A program made the translations under genes and the position numbers. The notes under the pieces were generated by a model that did not search any database, was not told where the DNA came from, and saw nothing but the letters and a program-made list of their open reading frames with translations. From NCBI GenBank assembly GCA_045539315.1, contig JAZQFC010000046.1:1-64000 (forward strand): a stretch of DNA of 64,000 bases. The letters run 5' to 3'. Of this stretch, positions 24,601-33,256 are shown piece by piece. Source of the DNA: RUG11462 sp045539315 (GTDB lineage: Bacteria > Bacillota > Clostridia > Oscillospirales > Acutalibacteraceae). Numbering within the stretch: position 1 is the first letter of the stretch; each line of letters begins with the position of its first letter.

Positions 24601-25299
24601 ATGAATTCTGTTGAAAATATTATTAATGAGCAGTATGAAAAAGTTTGTGTTTTAAGTAAAAAAGAAAATTCACAGGTAATTGTTTTAAAACATAAAACTC
24701 TTGAAAAAAACATTGTTTTAAGGAAATTCAGCGCTAATGCAGATGTTTACAAAATACTTCAAAAAATTAAAGCAGAAAACATTCCTGAAGTTTTATCGGT
24801 TGTAACAGAAAATGATGTTAACTATGTGTTTGAAGAATTTATCGATGGAATTAGCGTTGCAAATGTTTTAGAGGGTGGATTATATAATGAATCAGGAGCA
24901 AGAGTTATAGTAAAAGCAGTTTGTAATGCGTTAGCCACACTTCATTCGCTTAATATAATACACAGAGATGTAAAACCTGAAAACATTATGATTTCAAAAG
25001 ATGGAAAAGTATATTTAATTGATTTTGATGCAGCAAGAATATTTAAAGCATATAAATCAGATGACACTACTGTTTTAGGCACAACAGGTTATGCGGCACC
25101 GGAGCAGTTTGGTATAAATCAAACAGATGAACGCTCGGATATTTTTGCAATTGGAGTTTTGCTTAATGTTATGCTAACAGGCGAGCACCCATCAAAACAA
25201 ATGTATAAAGGCAAATGTGCAAAAATCATTGATAAATGCACAAAAGTATCGCCAAAAGATAGATTTCAAAGCGCTAAAGAAATAATAAAAAAATTATAA
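24601..25299 (+). CDS. Soluble serine/threonine protein kinase
   Basis: The 232-aa protein is a nearly minimal Hanks kinase without transmembrane or PASTA domains. Visible are the catalytic HRDVKPENIM, DFDAAR in place of the DFG motif, the activation-loop GTTGYAAPEQ, and the helix ERSDIFAIGVLLNVML. The N-terminal glycine loop is poorly recognisable, and the invariant Lys probably lies in KNIVLRKF. The DFD variant is common in bacterial kinases of this class. It is divergent from an HTH-like gene, forming a likely two-gene signalling unit. Confidence 0.85.
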   Translation: MNSVENIINEQYEKVCVLSKKENSQVIVLKHKTLEKNIVLRKFSANADVYKILQKIKAENIPEVLSVVTENDVNYVFEEFIDGISVANVLEGGLYNESGARVIVKAVCNALATLHSLNIIHRDVKPENIMISKDGKVYLIDFDAARIFKAYKSDDTTVLGTTGYAAPEQFGINQTDERSDIFAIGVLLNVMLTGEHPSKQMYKGKCAKIIDKCTKVSPKDRFQSAKEIIKKL

Positions 25300-25323
25300 A
25301 TATTATGCTGATAGCATAGGACA

Positions 25324-25363
25324 AAAAGAGTACCATTGACTATAATATCAATGGTACTCTTTT
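25324..25363. terminator. Strong bidirectional terminator
   Basis: AAAAGAGTACCATTGA and TCAATGGTACTCTTTT pair for 16 bases, between the kinase (+) and XRE (-) genes. Confidence 0.92.
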
Positions 25364-25372
25364 CATTATTAT

Positions 25373-25711
25373 TTATAAATCGTCAATTTTGTCAGCAAGT
25401 GCTTTTACAGTACTCATAAAAATGTTTACTTTATCTTTGTTTTTGTTTTTTAGCATTGCCGAAATGTTTGAAAAGTGAATTTCATTTGAGTCAAAAGAGT
25501 CAAACAAAAGATAGTCAAGACTAATCTCAAGACAACTGCAAATTTTAAAAAGTGTTTCAAGCGAAGGAATTCGAGAGCCTCGTTCAATATGACCTATATG
25601 AGCAGTTGAAAGAGCACACATTTCACTTAATTGTTCTTGTGTGAAATTTTTGCTCTCGCGTGCCTTGCGAATTCTTGAACCAAGTGCGAAATAATCAATT
25701 TGTTTTTCCAT
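25373..25711 (-). CDS. XRE-family HTH regulator (112 aa)
   Basis: The N-terminal Cro/C1 HTH reads IRKARESKNFTQEQLSEMC then LSTAHIGHIERGSRIPSLET, and the C-terminal part is a Lys/Asp-rich helical tail, probably for dimerisation. GGAGGG lies upstream. It is divergent from the two unknown genes that follow, whose promoter overlaps a 17-bp direct repeat that may be its operator. Confidence 0.87.
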   Translation of the reverse strand: MEKQIDYFALGSRIRKARESKNFTQEQLSEMCALSTAHIGHIERGSRIPSLETLFKICSCLEISLDYLLFDSFDSNEIHFSNISAMLKNKNKDKVNIFMSTVKALADKIDDL

Positions 25712-25763
25712 TAAAATCCCTCCTTTAATATTATATTATAAGTGATTTTTCAAAAAATATAAA

Positions 25764-25812
25764 TTGACTATTAGCATTATATCTTGACAATAAGCATTAT
25801 TTTGTGTATAAT
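25764..25812 (+). promoter_or_regulatory. Consensus promoter overlapped by a tandem direct repeat
   Basis: TTGACA (25784-25789), 17 bases, TATAAT (25807-25812). A 17-bp sequence TTGAC(T/A)AT(T/A)AGCATTAT occurs at 25764-25780 and 25784-25800, 20 bases apart (two helix turns), the second copy containing the -35. This is the expected layout for cooperative binding by the divergent XRE protein. Confidence 0.75.
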
Positions 25813-25862
25813 GTCAAAAGAAGGCAAAATTTGTCGATAATTATTTTCAGGAGGAATTAAAA

Positions 25863-26216
25863 ATGGAAGAAAAGAAAATGGGAAAAGTAGTTGTGAAACG
25901 TGGTTTTTCATGGGAAGGATTGGCAGGTGCATTTGTTGTCAATATAGATGACAAAGAAATTGGCAAAATTGGTCATTTAAAAACAGAAACTTATGATGTA
26001 CCATATGGTGAGCACACTATTTATATTAGTTTGCCGGAGTTAAAATCAAAAGCGCTTTCTTCTGCTCAAAGTAAATTTAAAAGTGTAAAGAAAACTTTTG
26101 TGCTCACTGAAGACAAACCTACAGTAAATGTTAATTGCCATGTTTGGGCTTATGGTTTGTTGTTGATTACATCTTTTATAAAGCAAGAAGGCTATATTGA
26201 AATTAGTATAGATTAG
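25863..26216 (+). CDS. Conserved-looking small protein of unknown function
   Basis: A 117-aa protein beginning MEEKKMGKVVVKRGFS. The middle reads NIDDKEIGKIGHLKTETYDVPYGEHTIYISLP, with strand-turn patterns reminiscent of PEGA/DUF2846 beta-sandwich domains (a weak resemblance only). The end has a hydrophobic AYGLLLITSF. No signal peptide. It is the first of a two-gene unit behind the consensus promoter, with an 11-base gap to the next gene. It shares the MEEKK opening with that gene, but not the rest. Confidence 0.6.
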   Translation: MEEKKMGKVVVKRGFSWEGLAGAFVVNIDDKEIGKIGHLKTETYDVPYGEHTIYISLPELKSKALSSAQSKFKSVKKTFVLTEDKPTVNVNCHVWAYGLLLITSFIKQEGYIEISID

Positions 26217-26227
26217 GAGAAATAAAA

Positions 26228-27169
26228 ATGGAAGAAAAGAAAACAAACCAAGTTGAAGATTTAAAATCATCAGTAAAAAATACAATTAAAGGTATTAAAG
26301 ACAAAGCAACATCTGATGAAACAAAAGAAAAAATAAAAGGTGCTGTTGATAGCGTTAAAGATAATCTTACAAAAGAAAATCTTGATAAAGCAGTCGATAC
26401 CGTTAAAGAGAATTTAACAAAAGAAAACCTTGAAAAAACCGCCAATACAATAAAAGAAAATTTGACAAAAGAGAATTTAGAAAATACAGTTTCAAATATC
26501 AAAGAAAGTCTTAATGAAGAAAACAGAGAAGAAACTATTAAAAATATTAAATCAAATCCAAAATTCAAAAAAATCATTACAATAGTTGCAATATTTTTAG
26601 TGATATTATTTGTTTTCAAAGGTTGTGGTGGTTCAAGGGTTGTTGACAAAAACAAGTCCGCACCTTTTGGCGCAGAATTTAATATTACTTTTGATGAACT
26701 TTTGAAAAAATATAACAAAAATGTTAAAAACAATGATTTGTATTTAGATACATTACAATATTATACTATGAACATTTCAGAAGATGATTTTTCATCGCAA
26801 CAAGTAAATGAAAATACAGTTACATACGCATATAACTATATTAGCAATTTAAACATTCCAGTTGCTACTATTTATATCGATGTAAATCCTAATAGCAATA
26901 AGGTTTTAGCAATATCCTGTAACAATAGTCCAGATATAGACGGTGATTGTAGAACTGCATTTACACAACTCGTTCCTGCATTTTGGGCGGCGCCGATTTT
27001 AGATAAATCTTTGGAAGATGTTATAAACAAAGAATTATCACTCGATTACGGTGAATATTATTATGAAGACAATGTATATGTCAAAAAAGTTGTTGGTAAT
27101 GATATGTCTGGCGTATGGCAATTGATGGCAATGTCAGATAAATGTTACAAAGAAAACTTCGAAAACTAA
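26228..27169 (+). CDS. Repeat-rich membrane protein of unknown function
   Basis: The 313-aa protein has a cytoplasmic N-terminus of four 16-residue repeats (about 46-109; units like NLTKENLDKAVDTVKE), predicted as amphipathic coiled helices. A transmembrane helix follows (about 114-130, IITIVAIFLVILFVF), then an external domain of 180 residues with no recognisable family. The repeats differ by substitutions at fixed positions, so they are old. Function unknown; regulated with the upstream gene. Confidence 0.65.
   Translation: MEEKKTNQVEDLKSSVKNTIKGIKDKATSDETKEKIKGAVDSVKDNLTKENLDKAVDTVKENLTKENLEKTANTIKENLTKENLENTVSNIKESLNEENREETIKNIKSNPKFKKIITIVAIFLVILFVFKGCGGSRVVDKNKSAPFGAEFNITFDELLKKYNKNVKNNDLYLDTLQYYTMNISEDDFSSQQVNENTVTYAYNYISNLNIPVATIYIDVNPNSNKVLAISCNNSPDIDGDCRTAFTQLVPAFWAAPILDKSLEDVINKELSLDYGEYYYEDNVYVKKVVGNDMSGVWQLMAMSDKCYKENFEN
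26363..26555 (+). repeat. Four tandem 48-bp coding repeats
   Basis: Codons 46-109 of the gene at 26228 consist of four 16-residue units of similar sequence (NLTKENL-type heads), diverged at the DNA level. Confidence 0.6.
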
Positions 27170-27252
27170 TTTTAAAAACGGCTTCTTTTAGAAGTCGTTT
27201 TTTCTTGATTAAAATTTCCAAATGTATTATAATGGTAAAAGGAGGGGAAATG

Positions 27253-28683
27253 ATGAAAAAGTGTAAGTTTTGTGGCAAAGAAATTTCTGATGAAATGGAT
27301 TTTTGTCTTTACTGTATGAAAAAGCAAAATGAAGATATTATTTTAAATAAACCTAGCACAAAAAAGAAAAAGTTTATTTTAATTCCAATTATTTGTGTAG
27401 TTTTGGTTTTAGGCATTGTTTTGGGTGTTGTATTTAGCAAACTGCCTATTAAAGTTGGAGATAAACAAATATCTTTTAAAAACAATGCCGTTGTTACTTT
27501 AGATAGTTTGAATCCATATGATGAAAATTCTGATTTAACAGACAGGCAAAAAACAATTCTCAAGTTTTTTGGATATAATTATACATTTATAAATGATGAT
27601 ACAATTTTATCTGATACCAATTATCTATCAAAAGACTTTAATATTGGAATTGAAGGGCAACTAGAAAAATTCATTGAGTCAGATGAAAAAGAATTCTCTT
27701 GTTTGATAGCAAAACACCCTGAAATGAAGGATAGTTTAATTGAACTTAAAGGATATTTCATTGTTAAGGGCAAATTTAATGATAATTATCATTTAACTCG
27801 TGGCAACAGATATAATTTTTATGGTAAAACCGCAGGTTTTGAAAATGTTGACTTTGGCGAACAAACTTTAGAAATACCTGTAATTAACCTTGATTATTAT
27901 GATGATTATAACGATTATTTTGGCGCCGGTGTGAACGATATAACACAAGACCAACTTGAAGTTACAGCAAAGGCTATGTTTGGAAGCAAAACTATTTTAA
28001 GAGATGCAGTTTTAGGCGAAGACTTTGAGTTAGATGATTATCATGATAACGAATATGTTTTTCAATATATAATACCGGAAAATCAGTCAGTTGAACTTTT
28101 CAAAAAAATCGAAATGCCAACGACAGGTGGCTATTTAGTTGCTAATACTCCTGGTGAATTTTCGCGAATTTATTTTTCAACAGATTTTAAAAAATTATTT
28201 GTTGTTAGAATTAACAGAACAGAAATAAAGTTGTATATAGAATGTTATGATACTGATTTTAATCAACTCTGGAGTAATTCTTTTAACTATCCGTTTGATT
28301 ATGCACAGATAGATTACAATTCACAGAGAATTTATTTTGAATCGCAAGGGTTGTTTTATTATATAAATATTAAAGACGGCTCTGTTTCAAAGAATACTGC
28401 TCAAACAGGATATTTTGGTGGCTTAAAAGTTGTTGAAGATGGTGTTTTGGCATATTGTAAAACAGACAATAGTTTTATAAAACTTGATTTAAACGGAAAT
28501 ATTGTTTGGACTGTGTATGCACAAAATCCTACTTCTTCTTGTTACAATATCGCTTGTAATGATGGAACATATCTTTTTTCAACTGCGTATTATGATGAAC
28601 AGTTTTATGAATATAATGAATATATAACATTAATTGATAAAGACGGTAAAGTTTTATCAACACTTGAAAATAACTATAATTAA
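27253..28683 (+). CDS. Zinc-ribbon membrane protein (paralogue 2)
   Basis: The 476-aa protein (longer in-frame starts upstream are not favoured) begins MKKCKFCGKEISDEMDFC, has a zinc ribbon, a transmembrane helix (about 38-58), and an external part of 420 residues. That part shares phrases with the 21438 protein: a DDYHDNEY/DEYHNYQ-type stretch, PENQS, and DYYD. GGAGGGG lies at 27241-27247. The two paralogues bracket the XRE/kinase region. Unknown function; probably a signal-sensing or structural surface protein. Confidence 0.75.
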   Translation: MKKCKFCGKEISDEMDFCLYCMKKQNEDIILNKPSTKKKKFILIPIICVVLVLGIVLGVVFSKLPIKVGDKQISFKNNAVVTLDSLNPYDENSDLTDRQKTILKFFGYNYTFINDDTILSDTNYLSKDFNIGIEGQLEKFIESDEKEFSCLIAKHPEMKDSLIELKGYFIVKGKFNDNYHLTRGNRYNFYGKTAGFENVDFGEQTLEIPVINLDYYDDYNDYFGAGVNDITQDQLEVTAKAMFGSKTILRDAVLGEDFELDDYHDNEYVFQYIIPENQSVELFKKIEMPTTGGYLVANTPGEFSRIYFSTDFKKLFVVRINRTEIKLYIECYDTDFNQLWSNSFNYPFDYAQIDYNSQRIYFESQGLFYYINIKDGSVSKNTAQTGYFGGLKVVEDGVLAYCKTDNSFIKLDLNGNIVWTVYAQNPTSSCYNIACNDGTYLFSTAYYDEQFYEYNEYITLIDKDGKVLSTLENNYN

Positions 28684-28697
28684 TCAACAAATAAAAC

Positions 28698-28730
28698 AAA
28701 AAGACCTCAAGGATTTCCTTGAGGTCTTTT
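28698..28730. terminator. Terminator between convergent zinc-ribbon and rplL genes
   Basis: AAGACCTCAAGG and CCTTGAGGTCTT with flanking A and T runs; usable by both strands. Confidence 0.9.
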
Positions 28731-28747
28731 CTCGGATGTAAATTAAA

Positions 28748-29125
28748 TTACTTAAGTTCAACAGTTGCGCCAGCTTCTTCAAGTTTAGCTTTAAGAGCTT
28801 CTGCGTCATCTTTTGAGATGCCTTCTTTAACTGCTTTAGGAGCGCCATCAACGAGTGCTTTAGCCTCTGCAAGACCAAGACCTGTTGCTTCTCTAACTGC
28901 TTTGATAACAGCGATTTTTTGAGCGCCTGCTGCTGTAAGAACAACATCAAACTCTGATTTTTCTTCTGCAGCTGCGCCGCCTTCTGCAGCACCGCCAGCA
29001 ACTACTACAGGAGCAGCAGCTGATACACCGAATTCTTCTTCAAGAGCCTCTACGAGCTCAGCAAGCTCTAATACTGAAAGAGCTTTAACATCATCAATAA
29101 ATTTTGTAATTTTTTCTGAAGCCAT
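28748..29125 (-). CDS. rplL: 50S ribosomal protein L7/L12
   Basis: The 125-aa stalk protein: N-terminal dimerisation helix (KFIDDVKALSVLELAELVEAL), Ala/Gly-rich hinge (AAAPVVVAGGAAEGGAAAE), and C-terminal domain with KIAVIKAVREATGLGLAEAK and EAGATVELK. Translation-optimised codons. It follows rplJ by about 71 bases and is the last gene of the pair. Confidence 0.97.
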   Translation of the reverse strand: MASEKITKFIDDVKALSVLELAELVEALEEEFGVSAAAPVVVAGGAAEGGAAAEEKSEFDVVLTAAGAQKIAVIKAVREATGLGLAEAKALVDGAPKAVKEGISKDDAEALKAKLEEAGATVELK

Positions 29126-29196
29126 TTTAATTTTCCTCCAAATGTTAATTTTTAAATTAGATTTGTTTGCATTTATAATGCGAATTTTTGCTTAAA

Positions 29197-29709
29197 TTAA
29201 GCAGGTTGCTCTTCTGACTGTTTGTCTTTAATAGCGTTAAGAGCATAAACGAGGTTGCAGATAGGAGCTTTCAAGCTGCCGAGAGCTTTTGCAACAAGAC
29301 CTTCTTTTGAAGGGAGTTTTGCAAGGCTCTTAACCTTATCAACTGCAACTACCTCACCGTCAATGAAACCTGATTTGATTTCAAAGTAGCCGTTTGCTTT
29401 TTCAGCGAACTCGTTGAGGATTTTTGCGCCTGTGATATAATCATCAGCGCTGAGTGCGATAGCGGTTGTTCCTTCAAGAACTGTTTTCAAATCGCTAAGA
29501 CCAGCTTCATCAGCAGCGAAACCGAGCAATGAATTCTTAACTACGAAGTAATCAATGCCTGCTTCTCTAAGTGATTTACGAAGAACTGTATCATCAGCAA
29601 CAGAAATACCCTTGTAGTCAACTACAACGCCTGCACATGAACTTTTTAATTTTTCTGTAAGTTCAACAACAATTTGTTTTTTCTGTTCTAAAACAGCTGC
29701 ACTTGGCAA
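29197..29709 (-). CDS. rplJ: 50S ribosomal protein L10
   Basis: The 170-aa stalk base protein: N-terminal VLEQKKQIVVELTEKLKSS with VVVDYKGISVADDTVLRKSLR, then IDYFVVKNSLLGFA and a C-terminal KLPSKEGLVAKALGSL helix that binds L12 dimers. Preceded by an L10 leader with attenuator hairpin and a good promoter. rplK and rplA, usual neighbours, are not here. Confidence 0.97.
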   Translation of the reverse strand: MPSAAVLEQKKQIVVELTEKLKSSCAGVVVDYKGISVADDTVLRKSLREAGIDYFVVKNSLLGFAADEAGLSDLKTVLEGTTAIALSADDYITGAKILNEFAEKANGYFEIKSGFIDGEVVAVDKVKSLAKLPSKEGLVAKALGSLKAPICNLVYALNAIKDKQSEEQPA

Positions 29710-29754
29710 AATAATTCACCTCCGAATGAATTTTCACTGTGCGTTATAAAAATA

Positions 29755-29888
29755 GAAAAGCCTTCCCGTGTAAGACACGGAAAGGCATAAAAATACACAA
29801 ATAATTTTTAGTGTACCCTTTCCTCGGCAGGTTGTTTTACGTTACGAGAAATTCTCACCTGCTGTCTTTAGAACGGACAGTAATGACA
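29755..29888 (-). promoter_or_regulatory. Ribosomal protein L10 leader with attenuator
   Basis: Minus-strand reading shows the hallmark pieces AGACAGCAGGTG and CCTGCCGAGG (about 29866-29822), which pair across the leader as in bacterial L10 leaders (Rfam family known to me). Near the gene a GC-rich hairpin (GCCTTTCCGTGT/ACACGGGAAGGC, 29760-29786) precedes a U-rich tract, an evident transcription attenuator. L10-L12 autoregulation is expected. Confidence 0.85.
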
Positions 29889-29916
29889 TATTAACATATC
29901 TAAAACGCTTTGTCAA
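29888..29916 (-). promoter_or_regulatory. Promoter of rplJ-rplL
   Basis: Minus reading TTGACA (29916-29911), 17-base spacer, TAATAT (29893-29888). The L10 leader follows directly. Confidence 0.8.
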
Positions 29917-29931
29917 GCATTTTTTCAAAAA

Positions 29932-31683
29932 TTATTCAACAAATTTTGAAGCGTAATCTTCAACAATTGATTTGTAATTTTCAGGGATAGTTTCAAATGC
30001 ATCAGAATTAAATAATTTATCAGCAATGTAGCAAATTGATCTTGTGTTGTTAGCAACATCATCGCCTGCGTAGTTTGCATAAACTGTTTTAGTAAACTCG
30101 CCGATAGTTACTTTTGCATAGCCTCTACCTACAAAGCCTCTGTTGATATTGCTTTGTCTGATATTAGCAAGTGAACCAACAACACCGCTGAAATTGTCTT
30201 CTTCAAACCAGTTTCTTGTGTTGAATTTAACATCAACAAATAATTTTGACATATCAAATGTTAAATCTTCTGAACCGAGCAAATCTGTTGGAGTAATTAA
30301 AGTGCCAAGTTCAACTGTTGCACCGTAATTCTCTAAAATAGCAAGTTGGTCTTTATCAATTGAAGTGTAGAAACGAATACCTGTTGGATTTGCAAGTCTG
30401 AATGAAGCGCCTGTTTCCATAGATAAATCAAGATATAGACTTTCAAATGAAGTATCTTTAGTAATAACTACTGAATCTTCAGGGTTATAAACATTGCCCT
30501 CTGAATAGTAAGCAACAAATGTATCATTGTCAACTGTTGGCAAAGCAAATTCAGAACCCTCTGTTACATAATCAACAACACTACCATCAACTGATACTTC
30601 ATAACGAGTTGGTTCAGGTTCAGTGGCTTTAATTTTGTAAATTGCAGAAAGTTCGAAAACATTTTCACCACAAGGAATTTCATCAGAACCATATAAATCA
30701 AGGAACATAACTGATAAAGCGCCACCACCGAGCGCGCCAAGTTCAATTGTAATAGTTTCGCCTGCTTTAATTTGTGGAAGATCTGCATCTGCAGGAGTTG
30801 TATAACCAGAAGTTGTAACCCTTACTCTTAATGTACGAGTAGAGTTGTTGGTAATATCAATATAAGTTGTTTCTGCTTCAGCAGGAACGTTTCTCCAGTT
30901 TGTTTGGAACTGACGATATTTATCAAAAGCGCCTGCTTCAATATCAAAGTTTACTGAACCATCAGCAAGATAATTCATTGAAGTTGTTGCAAAAGAGCCC
31001 CAAGCCCAGTTGTTATTTGGGTTACAACCTTCTGTTTTGCTGTAGTTATGGTTTGCTGAAACAAATGAATAAACTACATCATAATTTTCATTAACTGTTG
31101 GTGCCTCTGTTACAGTTGTTTCTTCAACAACAGAATCAACATAGATAGGAGAAATGGTGTATAAATCATCGCCACAAGACAAATCTCCACCATATTGCTC
31201 TTGCACCATTATGTTGAATGAACCGCCTGTTAAAACGCCTAATTCAATTGTTTTTGTTCCGCCTGCGGCAATTTTAGGAAGGTCTGCATCTGCAGGGGTT
31301 GTGTAACCAGGTGTTGTTATACGAACACGAATGCCTTTTGTTGAGTTGTTTGTAATATCAACATAAGCAGTTTGAGTTGTAGCAGTAACACCGTTCCAAT
31401 TTGACATAACCTGTCTAAAATAACTATAGTCGCCTGCTGTTTCGCTAATAGTGAGCGAACCATCACTATTAACATTTGTACTAGTAGTAGTTTTTTCGCC
31501 CCAAAAACTGATATCATTATACCAACCTTCGGCTTTACTCCAGCTATGAGTCATTGTCGAGAAATCGGCAACAACAATTTTGTCGCTATCGAAACTTGCA
31601 GATGAAGTTACTGTCGCAGAAAAAATTACAGTTACAAGCATTAAAGCAACTAAAAGATAAGATAATAATTTTTTTGTTTTCAT
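29932..31683 (-). CDS. Secreted protein with two copies of a carbohydrate-binding-like domain
   Basis: The 583-aa protein has a signal peptide (1-30) and then two homologous 150-residue domains (about 35-190 and 205-355). Each has a SK(A/T)EG-type motif and repeats the phrase GYTTPADADLP, which looks like a beta-sandwich or carbohydrate-binding module. A small linker domain (380-430) with GSVVDYVTEGSEF follows, then a C-terminal 150-residue domain (TGIRFYTSIDKDQL, RSICYIADKLFNSDAF) seen in several Ruminococcus-type secreted proteins. No catalytic motif. Probable fibre-binding surface protein (inference). Confidence 0.65.
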   Translation of the reverse strand: MKTKKLLSYLLVALMLVTVIFSATVTSSASFDSDKIVVADFSTMTHSWSKAEGWYNDISFWGEKTTTSTNVNSDGSLTISETAGDYSYFRQVMSNWNGVTATTQTAYVDITNNSTKGIRVRITTPGYTTPADADLPKIAAGGTKTIELGVLTGGSFNIMVQEQYGGDLSCGDDLYTISPIYVDSVVEETTVTEAPTVNENYDVVYSFVSANHNYSKTEGCNPNNNWAWGSFATTSMNYLADGSVNFDIEAGAFDKYRQFQTNWRNVPAEAETTYIDITNNSTRTLRVRVTTSGYTTPADADLPQIKAGETITIELGALGGGALSVMFLDLYGSDEIPCGENVFELSAIYKIKATEPEPTRYEVSVDGSVVDYVTEGSEFALPTVDNDTFVAYYSEGNVYNPEDSVVITKDTSFESLYLDLSMETGASFRLANPTGIRFYTSIDKDQLAILENYGATVELGTLITPTDLLGSEDLTFDMSKLFVDVKFNTRNWFEEDNFSGVVGSLANIRQSNINRGFVGRGYAKVTIGEFTKTVYANYAGDDVANNTRSICYIADKLFNSDAFETIPENYKSIVEDYASKFVE

Positions 31684-31820
31684 AAATACATCTCCTCCAT
31701 ATAATTTATATTTTAATTATAACATTATCTTTTATAAAAATAAATAAAAAATTGAATGTTCATAAAAAAATGGGAAAATTGCACAAAAAAACATGGCTTG
31801 ATATGGTAATAAAAACAATA

Positions 31821-31850
31821 AAAAAGCCTTTCCGTAAAGGAAAGGCTTTC
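31821..31850 (-). terminator. Terminator downstream of the first CE2 gene
   Basis: Minus reading GAAAGCCTTTCC, loop, GGAAAGGCTTTTTT. It starts four bases after the stop. Confidence 0.88.
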
Positions 31851-31853
31851 GTT

Positions 31854-33137
31854 TTAAAACATATCTGGATAAAGTGCTTTGATTTTATTTACAACCTGTG
31901 TTGCATGGTATTTATGGTCTTCAACTGAAGGATGCCAGTCGCCACCATTTTGTCTAGGATTTGCATGCAAGAAGTTCACATAATCAAATTTTTCATCTAA
32001 AGATTTAAGCGCCGAAATTATTGGCATACTTTCGCTAATTGCGTTCATACCGGTAATCCATAAAATTTCTACATCAGGATTTTCGGCTTTCATTGTTTCA
32101 ACAAGGATACTTGCTTTCGCTAAAAACGCTTCTTTATCAAGGTTTGCGCCCTCGCGAGAGTTATCGTTAGCGCCAAAGTTAATAACAATTAAATCAGCGT
32201 CATAATTTGTTCTAGACCAAGGTGTTTTATCGGCAACTAATGTGTAGTCCCAATATTTATCAGGGGTTTGAGTATAAGTATTAAACCCACCTAAAACACC
32301 GTGACCTGAAGCCGCCGCAATTGCGTAATCTGCGCCTAAAGTTTGAGCGGTAAATGTTGCGTAAGTTTTGCAACCGTTTTGATATTCCCAACCACCTGCA
32401 TTTGTTGTTGCATTTGTTGTAAGGTTGCCGTAACCTGCAGTAATTGAGTCGCCATAAAATTCAATTCGTTTTTCCGACTGAACAGGTTTTGTATCTGCTA
32501 GTTCGCCACCTACTGAAACACCTGTGATTTCAAACAATGGGTTTTGGCCGTGTTCAGTTGCTTTTTGAATCAAGAAAGTGTGTTCGCCATAAGTTAAATC
32601 TGTTTGAACAACGCACTTTTTAGTTGTATCATCAACATTAACTTCATAAGAATTCTCGTAATCTTTATCAACAGTGATGTTTAATTTACCTTTTTTAGCG
32701 GTTTGCATAATAATTTCAATGTTGCCCGCGCAGTTTGCAGTAAATTCAAAACCACTTGCAGTTTGAGAAAGCAAAATTGATGAACCATCTTGCGAAATCT
32801 CGGCTCTACCATATAAATTCATACATTGCAAGAGTGAAGAAACAGGGTAAACACTTGATGCTTCAATAACCTTTTTCTTTGTAAGATGGTTTCGAAGATA
32901 ACTCAAGTCTAATGAATTAATAGAGCCGTCTGCGTTAACATCAGAATTTGTTTTGTTAATATCAGAGTTACCAATAATTCTAGCCACCCTCTTTCGAAGT
33001 AGTAATAAATCATAAACGTCAATAATACCGTCACCACTTACATCACCGTAACGGATAACTTCAGCCGCAAATGCGCTTGTGCAAAGGACTGAAAATGCCA
33101 TTAAAAATGATAGACATAAACATATTAACTTTTTCAT
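31854..33137 (-). CDS. Dockerin-CE2 esterase (SGNH hydrolase) 1
   Basis: The 427-aa protein has a signal peptide (1-24), an N-terminal type I dockerin (about 28-90) with two calcium-binding half-repeats (DVSGDGIIDVYDLLLLRK and DVNADGSINSLDLSYLR), then a beta-sandwich plus SGNH domain of carbohydrate esterase family 2 type. Nucleophile Ser231 is in YGDSITAGYG, followed by INFGANDNS, and the catalytic His in DWHPSVEDH. CE2 enzymes deacetylate plant polysaccharides. An N-terminal dockerin is less usual than a C-terminal one. It would dock to a cellulosome-like scaffold; no cohesin is in the window. Confidence 0.9.
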   Translation of the reverse strand: MKKLICLCLSFLMAFSVLCTSAFAAEVIRYGDVSGDGIIDVYDLLLLRKRVARIIGNSDINKTNSDVNADGSINSLDLSYLRNHLTKKKVIEASSVYPVSSLLQCMNLYGRAEISQDGSSILLSQTASGFEFTANCAGNIEIIMQTAKKGKLNITVDKDYENSYEVNVDDTTKKCVVQTDLTYGEHTFLIQKATEHGQNPLFEITGVSVGGELADTKPVQSEKRIEFYGDSITAGYGNLTTNATTNAGGWEYQNGCKTYATFTAQTLGADYAIAAASGHGVLGGFNTYTQTPDKYWDYTLVADKTPWSRTNYDADLIVINFGANDNSREGANLDKEAFLAKASILVETMKAENPDVEILWITGMNAISESMPIISALKSLDEKFDYVNFLHANPRQNGGDWHPSVEDHKYHATQVVNKIKALYPDMF

Positions 33138-33218
33138 AAAAATATACTCCTTTAACTTTTATGTTAATACATTATTATACTAGCATAAGTTAAAGGAGTT
33201 TTCAATAAAAAATAAATA

Positions 33219-33248
33219 AAAAGCCTTTTCAAAGTGAAAAGGCTTTTT
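33219..33248 (-). terminator. Terminator downstream of the second CE2 gene
   Basis: AAAGCCTTTTC and GAAAAGGCTTT with A/T tracts, nine bases past the stop. Confidence 0.88.
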
Positions 33249-33256
33249 GTTGATTT

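Noticed and set aside
28684..29001. A 105-codon minus-strand frame over rplL
   Set aside because: It overlaps rplL in another frame of the same strand and is Leu/Lys-rich from out-of-frame reading; rplL is certain.
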